From Microbacterium terregens (GTDB lineage: Bacteria; Pseudomonadota; Alphaproteobacteria; Sphingomonadales; Sphingomonadaceae): a stretch of DNA of 64,000 bases. A program made the translations under genes and the position numbers. The stretch lies in NCBI RefSeq assembly GCF_027922045.1, contig NZ_BSEX01000006.1:160784-224783 (forward strand), read 5' to 3'. The number at the start of each line of letters is the position of its first letter. Position 1 is the first letter of the stretch. The notes beneath the pieces were generated by a model that was not told the origin of the DNA, did no database searches, and saw only the letters and a list, made by a program, of their open reading frames with translations. Below, piece by piece: positions 8,963 through 18,111 of this stretch.

Positions 8963-10223
8963 GAACGTCCTGCTGGTGGGCTCGGGGGGGCGCGAACATG
9001 CGCTCGCATGGCGGCTCGCACAATCTCCGCTCCTCGATAGGCTCTATGCCGCGCCAGGCAACCCCGGCATTGCCGAGCATGCCGAATGCGTCGCGATCGC
9101 CGCGACCGACCAACCGGCGCTGCTCGCCTTCTGCCGCGAACACGAGGTGCGCTTCGTGGTGGTCGGCCCCGAGCAGCCGCTGGTCGAAGGCCTTTCGGAC
9201 CGGCTGCGCGAGGCCGGCATCGCCGTGTTCGGGCCATCTGCGGCGGCGGCACAGCTGGAAGGCTCCAAGGGTTTCACCAAGGACCTGTGCCAGCGCGCGA
9301 ACATCCCGACCGCGGGCTATGTCCGGGTGACATCACTGGAGGCGGCGCGCAACGCGCTAGGCACCTTCGGGCTGCCGGTCGTCATCAAGGCGGATGGCCT
9401 GGCTGCTGGCAAGGGCGTGACCATCGCCAGCTCGCCGGAGGAGGCAGACGCGGCGCTGGTCGCGCTGTTCGACGGGCCGGGTGCCGAGGCGGTGATCGAG
9501 GAGTTCCTGACCGGGGAGGAAGCGAGCCTGTTCGTCCTGACCGACGGCACCAGCTACCTGCCCTTCGGATCGGCGCAGGACCACAAGCGCGTCGGTGACG
9601 GCGACGTGGGCCCGAACACCGGCGGCATGGGCGCCTATAGCCCCGCACGGGTGCTGACGCCGGAGCTGGAGCAGCTGGCGATCGACACGATCGTGCGCCC
9701 CACGATCGAGAAGCTGGCCGAGGAAGGCATGCCCTACAGCGGCGTCCTCTATGCCGGGCTGATGCTGACGCCGCTCGGCCCCAAGCTGATCGAGTATAAC
9801 GCGCGCTTCGGCGATCCCGAATGCCAGGTGCTGATGATGCGGCTGGAAAGCGACCTGCTGGAGATCATGCTGGCGACGGCCGAGGGTCGGCTGGCAGGGC
9901 ACAAGGTGCGCTTCTCCGACGACCCCGCGCTGACCGTCGTCGTGGCGGCGCGCGGCTATCCGGGCACGCCGGCGGCCGGCGGCACCATCACCGGCATCGA
10001 CACCGCCGAGGCGCATGGCGCGCGCGTGTTCCAGGCCGGCACCCGCCGCGAGGGGGAGGCGCTGGTCGCCTCGGGCGGCCGCGTGCTGACGGTCACCGCG
10101 ACCGGCCCCAGCGTCCGCGAGGCACAGGCCGCGGCCTATCGGGCCGTCGACCGCATCGCCTTTGCCGACGGCTTCTGCCGGCGCGACATCGGCTGGCGCG
10201 AAATCGCGCGCGAAGAAGGCTAA
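8961..10223 (+). CDS. purD: phosphoribosylamine--glycine ligase
   Basis: A 420-residue ATP-grasp enzyme for the second step of purine synthesis. It starts [20 protein letters not shown], the standard PurD N terminus. It continues with [20 protein letters not shown], the [20 protein letters not shown] loop and [20 protein letters not shown], which carries metal and substrate ligands. The start at 8961 has AAAAAGGA upstream. The frame is open to 8850, but that part only mirrors xseA. It diverges from xseA with overlapping start codons. Confidence 0.97.
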   Translation: MNVLLVGSGGREHALAWRLAQSPLLDRLYAAPGNPGIAEHAECVAIAATDQPALLAFCREHEVRFVVVGPEQPLVEGLSDRLREAGIAVFGPSAAAAQLEGSKGFTKDLCQRANIPTAGYVRVTSLEAARNALGTFGLPVVIKADGLAAGKGVTIASSPEEADAALVALFDGPGAEAVIEEFLTGEEASLFVLTDGTSYLPFGSAQDHKRVGDGDVGPNTGGMGAYSPARVLTPELEQLAIDTIVRPTIEKLAEEGMPYSGVLYAGLMLTPLGPKLIEYNARFGDPECQVLMMRLESDLLEIMLATAEGRLAGHKVRFSDDPALTVVVAARGYPGTPAAGGTITGIDTAEAHGARVFQAGTRREGEALVASGGRVLTVTATGPSVREAQAAAYRAVDRIAFADGFCRRDIGWREIAREEG

Positions 10224-10266
10224 GCACCTCAACGCCTTGAGGATGGCGGCTGCGCCGCTATGTTCT

Positions 10267-10297
10267 GCCTCCGGCCGCGGTTTGGCCGGCCGGAGGC
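10267..10297 (+). promoter_or_regulatory. hairpin that contains the Shine-Dalgarno of the next gene
   Basis: GCCTCCGGC (10267-10275) can pair with GCCGGAGGC (10289-10297). The right arm contains GGAGG (10292-10296), the ribosome binding site of the gene that starts at 10304. The hairpin would hide the site. With no T-run it is a poor terminator for purD, although a Rho-dependent role cannot be excluded. Confidence 0.5.
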
Positions 10298-10303
10298 GTA
10301 CGC

Positions 10304-11014
10304 ATGGAAGAAGCCGAACAATCCCGCCAGACCGTCGTAGGGGCGGCGGACCAGATGATGCCCATCACCGTCACCCATCTGGTGGTGATCGCGGTCTTTG
10401 CGGCGATCATCGTCATCGCGATCCTGTGGGGAATGCGGCTTCGTGCCAAGCGCCGCGCCGCCGAGCGCGAGCTGGATGCGATCGGCCAAAGCCGGCGTGA
10501 GGCGCCGGGCGCCGCGGTCGCCGATCCGGACGCACCGGGCGCAGCCATCGCAGCCGAGCGGCGCGCGCCGGTCGAGCCGACCGACCTCCCCGCCCCCGCG
10601 CCGCAGCCTGTGCAGGAACCGCAGCACCCCGCGCCCGCCGCTCGCGCGACTCCGCCGGCACCCGCGGAGCCGATCGCTTCCCCGAGTTCGCCCGCACCTG
10701 CGGAGCTGGCAGCCACGCCGAGCGCTCAGCCTGTCAGCGCGGTCCCGGCTGCCGCGCCCGTCCCTGCGACGGCGGCAAGCGACCTCACGACGCTAAAGGG
10801 CCTGGGCCCTAAGGTGGCCGCGCAGCTCGCCGAGATGGGGATCACGAGCATCGCCGACCTGGCAGCGCTCAGCCCGGCCGAGGCCGACCGGATCGATGCG
10901 TCGCTCGGCACCTTCCAGGGCCGGATGGCGCGGGATCGCTGGGTCGAGCAGGCGCACCTGCTCGCGGCGGGCGACCGTGCCGGCTATGAAGCGAAGTTCG
11001 GGAAGCTCGGCTGA
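10304..11014 (+). CDS. membrane-anchored helix-hairpin-helix protein
   Basis: A 236-residue protein in three parts. Residues 1-20 are polar. One transmembrane helix follows at about 24-44 (HLVVIAVFAAIIVIAILWGM), then a long Pro/Ala-rich linker to about 160. The C terminus has TTLKGLGPKVAAQLAEMGIT followed by SIADLAALSPAEADRI, a helix-hairpin-helix of the type in ribosomal L21-associated or NADH dehydrogenase-associated HhH proteins. Such a domain usually binds DNA or forms protein contacts, and the tether would place it at the inner membrane. No precise function is known. Its ribosome site lies in a hairpin. Confidence 0.75.
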   Translation: MEEAEQSRQTVVGAADQMMPITVTHLVVIAVFAAIIVIAILWGMRLRAKRRAAERELDAIGQSRREAPGAAVADPDAPGAAIAAERRAPVEPTDLPAPAPQPVQEPQHPAPAARATPPAPAEPIASPSSPAPAELAATPSAQPVSAVPAAAPVPATAASDLTTLKGLGPKVAAQLAEMGITSIADLAALSPAEADRIDASLGTFQGRMARDRWVEQAHLLAAGDRAGYEAKFGKLG

Positions 11015-11034
11015 ACTCTTGAAGCCGCCGCGGG

Positions 11035-12342
11035 TCAGGCCGCGGCGGACACCAGCAGCTTGTCGATCTTGCGCCCGTCCATGTCGACGATTTCGAAGCG
11101 CCAGCCCTGCTCGAGGAAGTGCTCGCCCTCCTCGGGCAGGTGCTTGAGGATCGCAAGGGCGAGACCCGCGACCGTCGCATAGTCGCGATCCTCGGGCAGC
11201 TCGATCCCCAGCCGCTCGGCCAGCGCGTCGGCCGAGAGCTGGCCGGAAACCAGCAGGGTGCCATCCTCCCGCGCGATGACGTTGGGCGTGTCGCCCGGCT
11301 CGGCGTCGGATGCGAACTCGCCGGCGATCGCCTTGAGCAGGTCGGCAGGCGTCACCAGCCCTTCGAAATGGCCGTATTCGTCGTGGACCAGGCCCATCGG
11401 CACATCGGCACCGCGCAACGCGGTGAGCGCGTCCATCGCATCGACCTGATCGGGCAGCACCGGCGCAACATGCATCAGGCGGCGCAGGTCCAGCGCCTCG
11501 CCGCGCATGGTCGCCGCAACGATATCGCGCGCCTGCACCACGCCCACGACCTTGTCGATCGAGCCTTCGGCGACGGGCAAGCGGGTGTGCGGCGTCTCCG
11601 CCAGCGCCGCGCGCAGCTTCTCCGGCTCCAGGTCCAGGTCGAGCCAATCGACGTCGGTTCGCGGCGTCATGATCTCCCGCACCGGCCGGTCCGCCAGCCG
11701 CACCACGCCGGAGATGATCGAGCGCTCATGCTCCTCGATCACGCCGGACTTGGTCGCCTCGGCCACCAGCAGTTGCAGTTCCTCGGCGGTGACGCGGTTC
11801 TCCGTCTCGCGATCGAGGCGCAGCAGCCGAAAGACGAGGCCGGTCGTCGTGTCGAGCAGCCAGACCAGCGGCGCGGTCAGCTTCGACAGGTAATGCATCG
11901 GCAACGCAACGATGGCGGCGATCGGCTCGGGCGAGCGAAGCGCGAACTGCTTGGGCACCAGTTCGCCGATCACCAGCGAGGCATAGGTGGTGAGCCCGAT
12001 CACGATCGCGAAGCCCGCCGTCTCGCCGGTCTCCGGCGCGAGGCCGAGCCAAGCGCTCAGCCGCTCGCCCACCGGACCACCCAGGCTCGCGCCCGAATAG
12101 GCACCCGCGACGATGCCGATCAGGGTGATGCCGATCTGCACGGTGGACAGGAACTTGCCCGGATCGCTCGCCAGCCGCATCGCGGTGGCCGCTCCCCTGC
12201 CGCCGGCGCGGGCCAGCGCCTCCAGCCGGGCGGGCCGTGCGGACACGATCGCGAGTTCGGACATGGCGAAGACGCCGTTCAGGAGGACCAGCGCGAGAAT
12301 GATCGCGACGTCGATCCACGGAAATGGGGTGAACTGGGTCAT
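11035..12342 (-). CDS. CNNM/CorC-type transporter with CBS domains (hemolysin family)
   Basis: A 435-residue inner-membrane protein. The N-terminal CNNM (DUF21) domain has about four hydrophobic helices, starting IDVAIILALVLLNGVFAMSE and including GELVPKQFALRSPEPIA. Two CBS domains follow from about residue 205 (VREIMTPRTDVDWLDLD, then VVGVVQARDI), and a C-terminal CorC/HlyC transporter-associated domain ends the protein. The family is linked to magnesium and cobalt efflux. The start at 12342 is an ATG; an in-frame TTG at 12354 would add four residues. Despite the family name, hemolysis is not implied. Confidence 0.9.
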   Translation of the reverse strand: MTQFTPFPWIDVAIILALVLLNGVFAMSELAIVSARPARLEALARAGGRGAATAMRLASDPGKFLSTVQIGITLIGIVAGAYSGASLGGPVGERLSAWLGLAPETGETAGFAIVIGLTTYASLVIGELVPKQFALRSPEPIAAIVALPMHYLSKLTAPLVWLLDTTTGLVFRLLRLDRETENRVTAEELQLLVAEATKSGVIEEHERSIISGVVRLADRPVREIMTPRTDVDWLDLDLEPEKLRAALAETPHTRLPVAEGSIDKVVGVVQARDIVAATMRGEALDLRRLMHVAPVLPDQVDAMDALTALRGADVPMGLVHDEYGHFEGLVTPADLLKAIAGEFASDAEPGDTPNVIAREDGTLLVSGQLSADALAERLGIELPEDRDYATVAGLALAILKHLPEEGEHFLEQGWRFEIVDMDGRKIDKLLVSAAA

Positions 12343-12428
12343 TGTTCTGCCCAACGCTTAGCCGCAATGGTGCGGCCCCGACAACCGCATCCTCAGGCTT
12401 TCGGTCAGCCCGCGTTCAAATCGCGTGC

Positions 12429-12454
12429 GGAACAATCCTGTCCAGGTCGGTGTT
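12429..12454 (+). promoter_or_regulatory. candidate EcfG (general stress) promoter
   Basis: GGAAC at 12429-12433, a 17-base spacer, and TGTT at 12451-12454 resemble the alphaproteobacterial EcfG consensus (GGAAC, 16-17 bases, CGTT). It lies 46 bases upstream of the OmpA-like lipoprotein. One base differs in the -10 element. Confidence 0.35.
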
Positions 12455-12499
12455 CACCGAAACAAGATCAAATCACGAAATTGCAGACGGAGGAGCATG

Positions 12500-13177
12500 A
12501 TGCGGAGTGTGTCGAAGCTGATGTTGGCAGGCGCGCTGGGCACGATGACGCTGACCAGCGCGTGCGTGACGGACCCGGAAACCGGCCAGCGCACGATTTC
12601 GAAGGCAGCGATCGGCGGCGTCGGCGGTGTGCTCGGCGGCTATCTGCTGGGCGACCTGGTCGGCGGACATAACGACCGCACCGAAAAGATCGTCGGCGCG
12701 GGCCTGGGCGGCATCGCAGGGGCTGCGATCGGCAACTACATGGACCGGCAGGAGCGCGAGCTGCGCCAGCGCACCGCCGGCACCGACGTGCAGGTGGTCC
12801 GCCAGGGCGACGATCTGCTGCTGAACATGCCGTCCGGCATCACCTTTGCCTATGACAGCGCCACCGTGCAGCCGCAGTTCCAGCCGACGCTGGATCAGGT
12901 CGCCGACGTGCTGTCGCAGTACAACCAGACCTACATCGACGTGTACGGCCACACCGATTCGAACGGGTCGGACGCGTACAACCAGACGCTGTCGGAGCGC
13001 CGCGCCTCGGCCGTCGCCGGCTATCTCACGACCCACGGCGTGCAGAGCGCGCGAATCGGCACCCGCGGTTTTGGCGAGACCCAGCCGATCGCCAGCAACG
13101 ACACCGACGCCGGCCGCGCCGCGAATCGGCGCGTCGAGATCAAGATCGTGCCGATCAATCAGGACGAGGTCCGCTAA
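12500..13177 (+). CDS. OmpA-family lipoprotein with glycine zipper
   Basis: About 225 residues. The signal peptide ends in LTSAC, a lipobox. A glycine-zipper segment follows (AAIGGVGGVLGGYLLGDLVG and AGLGGIAGAAIGNYMDRQER), then an OmpA C-terminal domain with DVYGHTDSNGSDAYNQTLSE and RRVEIKIVP, which binds peptidoglycan diaminopimelate. It probably tethers the outer membrane to the wall, like YiaD. Two adjacent ATGs exist at 12497 and 12500; GGAGG at 12489-12493 favours 12500. A terminator follows at 13292-13321, with a palindromic repeat between. Confidence 0.92.
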   Translation: MRSVSKLMLAGALGTMTLTSACVTDPETGQRTISKAAIGGVGGVLGGYLLGDLVGGHNDRTEKIVGAGLGGIAGAAIGNYMDRQERELRQRTAGTDVQVVRQGDDLLLNMPSGITFAYDSATVQPQFQPTLDQVADVLSQYNQTYIDVYGHTDSNGSDAYNQTLSERRASAVAGYLTTHGVQSARIGTRGFGETQPIASNDTDAGRAANRRVEIKIVPINQDEVR

Positions 13178-13200
13178 GGCGGCCCGGGTTCTATCCCCAG

Positions 13201-13283
13201 CCACTGCTCCTGCGGAGGCAGGAGCCCAGGGCAATACAGGAAAGCGCCCGAAACCCTGGGCTCCTGCTTTCGCAGAAGCACGG
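13201..13283. repeat. intergenic palindromic repeat, family 1, copy A
   Basis: An 83-bp imperfect palindrome. The left arm (CTGCTCCTGCGGAGGCAGGA then GCCCAGGG) mirrors the right arm (CCCTGGGCTCCTGCTTTCGC then AGAAGCACGG). The right half recurs at 36033-36062 and 45372-45401. It sits between the OmpA-like gene and that gene's own terminator, as if inserted there. No coding capacity. Confidence 0.85.
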
Positions 13284-13291
13284 TGATTGCG

Positions 13292-13321
13292 AAACGCCCG
13301 TCGAGCTTCGGCGGGCGTTTT
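13292..13321 (+). terminator. intrinsic terminator of the OmpA-like gene
   Basis: AAACGCCCG (13292-13300) pairs with CGGGCGTTT (13312-13320), followed by a further T. It lies 115 bases after the stop codon, just past the palindromic repeat, and converges on tadA. Confidence 0.75.
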
Positions 13322-13379
13322 GCTGTGCCGGCCCCTCCCGACGTCGCGGTGGGCGTGCAGATCCTGGCTGGTCTCGCGG

Positions 13380-13832
13380 TTACCGCCGACCCGCAAAGAA
13401 ATTGCGCAGCAGCGCCGCGCCTTCGCGCTCGCCGATGCCTGGGTAGATTTCCGGCCGGTGGTGGCAGGTCGGTTGCGCGAAGAAGCGCGGACCGTGCTCT
13501 ACGGCGCCGCCCTTCGGATCGGATGCGGCGTAATAGACCCGCGCGATCCGGGCGTGGGCGATCGCGCCGGCGCACATCGCGCAGGGCTCCAGCGTCACCC
13601 ACAGATCGCAATCCTCCAGCCGATCCCGCCCGAGGGCCGCGGCGGCGGCGCGAATCACCCGCATCTCGGCGTGCGCGGTCGGGTCGCAGAGCGTGCGGGG
13701 CGCGTTGCCGGCAACCGCCAGCACGCGACCGTTCCGGAGCAGCGCGGCGCCCACCGGCACCTCGCCCGTCTCGGCAGCAGCGCGCGCCGCGTCGAGCGCC
13801 AGGCGCATGGGTTCGGGAAGCGGAAAGGCCAT
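13380..13832 (-). CDS. tadA: tRNA adenosine(34) deaminase
   Basis: A 150-residue zinc deaminase that converts adenosine to inosine at the wobble position of tRNA-Arg(ACG). The catalytic HAE motif is at residues 54-56 ([10 protein letters not shown]), and the zinc ligands Cys84 and Cys87 are in [10 protein letters not shown]. The C-terminal [20 protein letters not shown] is the usual tRNA-binding region, which separates it from guanine deaminases. It follows the small membrane protein gene at 13907-14125 on the same strand with a 74-base gap. Confidence 0.95.
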   Translation of the reverse strand: MAFPLPEPMRLALDAARAAAETGEVPVGAALLRNGRVLAVAGNAPRTLCDPTAHAEMRVIRAAAAALGRDRLEDCDLWVTLEPCAMCAGAIAHARIARVYYAASDPKGGAVEHGPRFFAQPTCHHRPEIYPGIGEREGAALLRNFFAGRR

Positions 13833-13906
13833 GGCCGCGTCATGGCCCGCCCGAAGGCCTTACGCCAGCGGCCAAGGTGCGAGACACCCCGGCCGTTGGG
13901 TGGCGG

Positions 13907-14125
13907 TTACTGCGCCGCCTGCGTGTTGTCGGCGCGCTGGATGTCGAGGGTCGGCACCTGCACGGTGCGGTTCTCGGTTCCGACGTCCACACGGCCCACG
14001 TCCGCTTCGAACTTGGGCGCCTGGACGGCGGCGGGACGGACCATGTCGATGCTGACCAGGCCAAGCATCATCGCGCCGATCAGCAGCAGGACGACGAGGC
14101 CGAGGATGAAGAGGATCGCGCGCAT
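13907..14125 (-). CDS. small single-pass membrane protein
   Basis: A 72-residue protein starting [20 protein letters not shown]. One transmembrane helix spans about residues 3-25, and a periplasmic-type polar tail ([20 protein letters not shown]) follows. A GGGGAA stretch lies upstream of the start. No family is recognised. It is divergent from rpmB and probably shares a transcript with tadA. Conservation among sphingomonads is my inference only. Confidence 0.65.
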   Translation of the reverse strand: MRAILFILGLVVLLLIGAMMLGLVSIDMVRPAAVQAPKFEADVGRVDVGTENRTVQVPTLDIQRADNTQAAQ

Positions 14126-14224
14126 GAAAGGATTCCCCGGTTGCCAAAAGGATTCGCTGCCGGAATAACGCGCGCAGGCGGCGGGCGGTTGCACGCTGCG
14201 CAACGTCAGTCCGCGGGGGCGCTG

Positions 14225-14281
14225 TTGACGCGGCGCGCCTCTGCCGTTACTAGCGCCGACTTTCCCGGGGCAGTTGCCCCG
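14225..14281 (+). promoter_or_regulatory. rpmB promoter and leader hairpin
   Basis: TTGACG at 14225-14230, a 17-base spacer and TACTAG at 14248-14253 form a good sigma-70 promoter. A short hairpin (CGGGGCA/TGCCCCG, 14266-14281) lies in the predicted leader before the rpmB start at 14309. Confidence 0.6.
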
Positions 14282-14308
14282 ACCATTGCCGTAACCAGGA
14301 ACCAACGC

Positions 14309-14611
14309 ATGTCGCGCATTTGCGAGCTGACCGGCAAGGGCCGGCAGGTGGGTAACAACGTTTCCCACGCCAACAACAAGACCAAGCGTACCTTTCTGCC
14401 GAACCTGCAGAACGTGACGCTTCTTTCGGACGCGCTGGAGCGCGGCGTGAAGCTGCGCGTGTCGACGCACGGCCTGCGCTCGGTCGAGCATGTCGGCGGC
14501 CTGGACAACTGGCTGCTCAAGACCCGCGACACCGACCTGTCGCTGCGCGTTCGTCGCCTGAAGCGCGAGATCGCCAAGAAGATCGCCACCACCACCGAGG
14601 CGGCGGCCTGA
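14309..14611 (+). CDS. rpmB: 50S ribosomal protein L28
   Basis: A 100-residue ribosomal protein starting [20 protein letters not shown], the invariant L28 opening. [30 protein letters not shown] and a basic C-terminal helix follow. The length is typical for alphaproteobacteria (about 97-100). The start at 14309 has a CAGGAA site just upstream, and a clear promoter lies at 14225-14253. It stands alone; rpmG is not adjacent. Confidence 0.98.
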   Translation: MSRICELTGKGRQVGNNVSHANNKTKRTFLPNLQNVTLLSDALERGVKLRVSTHGLRSVEHVGGLDNWLLKTRDTDLSLRVRRLKREIAKKIATTTEAAA

Positions 14612-14655
14612 TCTAGCTGCCTGTCCCCTTCGGGCGGACGGGCGGCCTGATCCTG

Positions 14656-15654
14656 CTACCTTCCGCCTGCGGGCGGAAGGTCCAGCCGGAACTTCAAGAG
14701 CAGCGACTGCTCGATCCACATCTGGTTGTCGTCGGACGCGAGCCACAGGATGGTCGCGTTTTTTTCATGCGTGACTGCCAGCGCCTCGTAATTGTCGTGG
14801 ATCACGTCGTCCGCCAGCCGGGCGATCTCCCGCCCCTGCACCATTGCCCCCGGCCGAATCGCTTCCGGTTCGATAACGGAGAGGATGGCGGTGAACCCCT
14901 TCCGCAGCGATGCCGCACGATGCAGCATAAGCAGCCGTCCGTCGGCGAGCTCCACCACGTCCGTGGGCGCATAGTCCTTGGGCGGCAGGTAACGGAAGTG
15001 AAAGCCGCGGTCCGAGTGCACCGTCGGGTCGCCTGCGAATCGGATCGCGTCGAAGCCGATCTCCCGCCGCTTCCGGTTGCGCGCACCTTCGCTGAACACC
15101 AGAAACGCCCCGGATCGCAGGCGCACCATCGCTTCCGGTCCGCTGGCGTTGGGCCACTTGGCCATCGCCCTTGGGCGGACGTATCGCTCCGCGGCGCGGA
15201 AATCGGCCGAGTAGCGCCAGATCGCGTTCGCGCGCTCGAAGCCTACCCACAGGCGCCCCGTCGCCGGATCCACCGCAAGCGATTCGCTGTCGCGGTCGCG
15301 CTTTTCCCAGCCGGTGCCGGGGCCGCCGGGGAGCGACAGGAACTCCGGCTCCGTGACCTGCCAGTCGGCGCCCATTCGAAAGCGAACGACCGACCCGAAA
15401 TCGCTGAGGAGCGTGAACCGATCTCCCTCGACGCGCAGGGCGGAGAAGCCGCCAAAGGCGCGGTCGCGGCTGGTGAGTTGGACGCCGCCCAGATAGGTGA
15501 GCGCCCCCACCCGCCTATCCTGCGGGTCGCCCGCACGCAGCGGCACTTGCCGCGCAGTCACGTTCGGGTGCTTGCCCAGGATCTGGCGGGGGATGGTACC
15601 CGTCCAACTCGGCACCAACGCCAGCGTCAGGAGCACCACGGAAGCGATACGCAT
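14656..15654 (-). CDS. exported esterase-like/phytase-like protein
   Basis: A 332-residue protein with an N-terminal signal peptide (MRIASVVLLTLALVPSWTGT). The body resembles the phytase-like beta-propeller domain found in sphingomonads: GGFSALRVEGDRFTLLSDFG, DSESLAVDPATGRLWVGFER, GPEAMVRLRSGAFLVFSEGA and DNYEALAVTHEKNATILWLA. Members are annotated as esterase-like activity of the phytase family, and the real substrate is unknown. The last codons coincide with a GC-rich inverted repeat (near 14659-14681) that may act as the terminator of the convergent rpmB. Confidence 0.8.
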   Translation of the reverse strand: MRIASVVLLTLALVPSWTGTIPRQILGKHPNVTARQVPLRAGDPQDRRVGALTYLGGVQLTSRDRAFGGFSALRVEGDRFTLLSDFGSVVRFRMGADWQVTEPEFLSLPGGPGTGWEKRDRDSESLAVDPATGRLWVGFERANAIWRYSADFRAAERYVRPRAMAKWPNASGPEAMVRLRSGAFLVFSEGARNRKRREIGFDAIRFAGDPTVHSDRGFHFRYLPPKDYAPTDVVELADGRLLMLHRAASLRKGFTAILSVIEPEAIRPGAMVQGREIARLADDVIHDNYEALAVTHEKNATILWLASDDNQMWIEQSLLLKFRLDLPPAGGR

Positions 15655-15818
15655 ACGCCGGCCTTAAGCGGCGATTCGGCATCGCGACAGCCGTTTCGCG
15701 CATGAACCTCCGATAACGAGCGCATTCAGGCTCGGCTCAAGGCGACTCGGCCAAAAGGGCTTCATCGACGACGGGCAATCCCGCCGCTGACGGAAAAGTT
15801 CGAGTTGGGAGACGACCG

Positions 15819-16211
15819 ATGTTCAAGAAGCTTTCTCTCGCAGGCGCCGCCCTCGCCATGGGCTTCACCGCGCTGGTTCCCACCGCTCCGGCGGTCGCGC
15901 AGAGCCGCCACTATTACGGTGATCGCCACTATGATCGCGGCTACGACCGTGGCTACGACCGCCGCTATGACCGCGGGTACGACCGCCGCAGCTATCGCGG
16001 CAATGACCGCCGCTACTACAACAACCGCAACTATCGTCGCTGCGACAATGGCGACGGCGGCACGGTGATCGGCGCGGTCGCAGGCGGCCTGCTCGGCAAC
16101 CAGGTTGCGGGTCGCGGAGATCGCCTGCTCGGCACGGTGCTGGGTGGTGCAGTCGGCGCGGTTGCCGGTCGTGCGATCGACCGTTCGGACAGCCCGCGTC
16201 GCTGCCGCTAA
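15819..16211 (+). CDS. exported glycine-zipper 2TM protein with DRGY repeats
   Basis: A 130-residue protein. A signal peptide ends near VAQS (about residue 28). A charged, tyrosine-rich tract of tandem DRGYDRGYDRRYDRGYDRR units follows, then a CDNGDGGTVIGAVAGGLLGN glycine-zipper segment that includes GGAVGAVAGRAIDR. The zipper resembles the 17-kDa surface antigen (Rickettsia) family, which inserts in the outer membrane. It ends with two arginines around a Cys. A strong terminator follows. Confidence 0.85.
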   Translation: MFKKLSLAGAALAMGFTALVPTAPAVAQSRHYYGDRHYDRGYDRGYDRRYDRGYDRRSYRGNDRRYYNNRNYRRCDNGDGGTVIGAVAGGLLGNQVAGRGDRLLGTVLGGAVGAVAGRAIDRSDSPRRCR

Positions 16212-16245
16212 CGGATTTCGCTCCCCTGTAGTGTATCGGGAGCCG

Positions 16246-16276
16246 GGGCCGGTCCAGCGATGGACCGGCCCTTTTT
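16246..16276 (+). terminator. intrinsic terminator of the glycine-zipper gene
   Basis: GGGCCGGTCCA (16246-16256) pairs perfectly with TGGACCGGCCC (16261-16271) around GCGA, followed by TTTTT. Confidence 0.92.
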
Positions 16277-16289
16277 CGTTCGGCCGTAA

Positions 16290-16300
16290 GGGGGGGGGGG
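16290..16300. repeat. run of 11 G
   Basis: A homopolymer of 11 G (C on the other strand) in the gap between the glycine-zipper terminator and the 3' end of the acetoacetyl-CoA reductase gene. It lies outside any coding region. Confidence 0.95.
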
Positions 16301-16320
16301 AGGAAGCCCGCCCTCCCGGA

Positions 16321-17043
16321 TCAGTACATGTGCTGGCCGCCGTTGATCGACAGCGTCGAGCCCGTGATGAAGCCGCCGTCCTCGGCGCAGAGGAAGGCGA
16401 CCGCGCGCGCGATCTCATGCGCCTGGCCGAGGCGCCCGACCGGGATCTTGGCGACGATCTTTTCCAGCACGTCCGCCGGCACCGCTGCCACCATCTCGGT
16501 ATCGATATAGCCGGGTGCGATCGCGTTCACGGTCACGCCGAAGCGCGCGCCTTCCTGCGCCAGCGCCTTGGTGAAGCCGTGGATGCCCGACTTCGCCGCC
16601 GCATAATTGACCTGGCCATATTGGCCGGCCTGGCCGTTGATCGAGCCGATGTTGACGATGCGGCCCCATTTGCGCTCGCGCATGCCGGGGAACACGGCCT
16701 TTGCCATGTTGAAGCAGCCCCCCAGGTTGGTGCGGATCACCTCGTCCCACATCTGGGCCGTCATCTTCAGGATGGTGCCGTCGCGGGTGATGCCGGCGTT
16801 GTTGATGACGACGTCGACCGGCCCCAGCGCCGCCTCGACCTCGGCGACGCCCTGCTGGCAGGCATCATAGTCGCTCACGTCCCAGCGGAACGCGGCGATG
16901 CCGGTACGCTCGGTGAACGCCTTCGCCTTTTCCTCGTTGCCGGCATAGTTGGCGGCGACGGTCATGCCCGCTTCCTTGAGCGCCAGGCTGATCGCCTCGC
17001 CGATGCCGCGCGTGCCACCGGTTACAATCGCTACCCGTGCCAT
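16321..17043 (-). CDS. phaB: acetoacetyl-CoA reductase
   Basis: A 240-residue short-chain dehydrogenase starting MARVAIVTGGTRGIGEAISL with the NADP-binding TGGxxGIG motif. It shows NNAG, the catalytic Ser in NIGSINGQAGQYGQ, and YAAAK. The length and the segments NYAGNEEKAKAF and SINGGQHMY match PhaB, which makes (R)-3-hydroxybutyryl-CoA for polyhydroxyalkanoate. A FabG-type role in fatty acid synthesis is less likely. The start at 17043 has an AAGG site. No pha synthase gene is visible. It lies downstream of hemH on the same strand with a 60-base gap. Confidence 0.9.
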   Translation of the reverse strand: MARVAIVTGGTRGIGEAISLALKEAGMTVAANYAGNEEKAKAFTERTGIAAFRWDVSDYDACQQGVAEVEAALGPVDVVINNAGITRDGTILKMTAQMWDEVIRTNLGGCFNMAKAVFPGMRERKWGRIVNIGSINGQAGQYGQVNYAAAKSGIHGFTKALAQEGARFGVTVNAIAPGYIDTEMVAAVPADVLEKIVAKIPVGRLGQAHEIARAVAFLCAEDGGFITGSTLSINGGQHMY

Positions 17044-17103
17044 GACCTTGCTCTCCATCCGAGTTGCGGGCGCCAAAAAGAGGCCGCCCGCTTCCCCGTC
17101 AGG

Positions 17104-18107
<1,004 letters not shown>

Positions 18108-18111
<4 letters not shown>

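Noticed and set aside
13283..14611. Extension of rpmB upstream to a 442-residue protein
   Set aside because: L28 is a 100-residue protein with its own promoter and start at 14309. The upstream part is only open frame opposite tadA.
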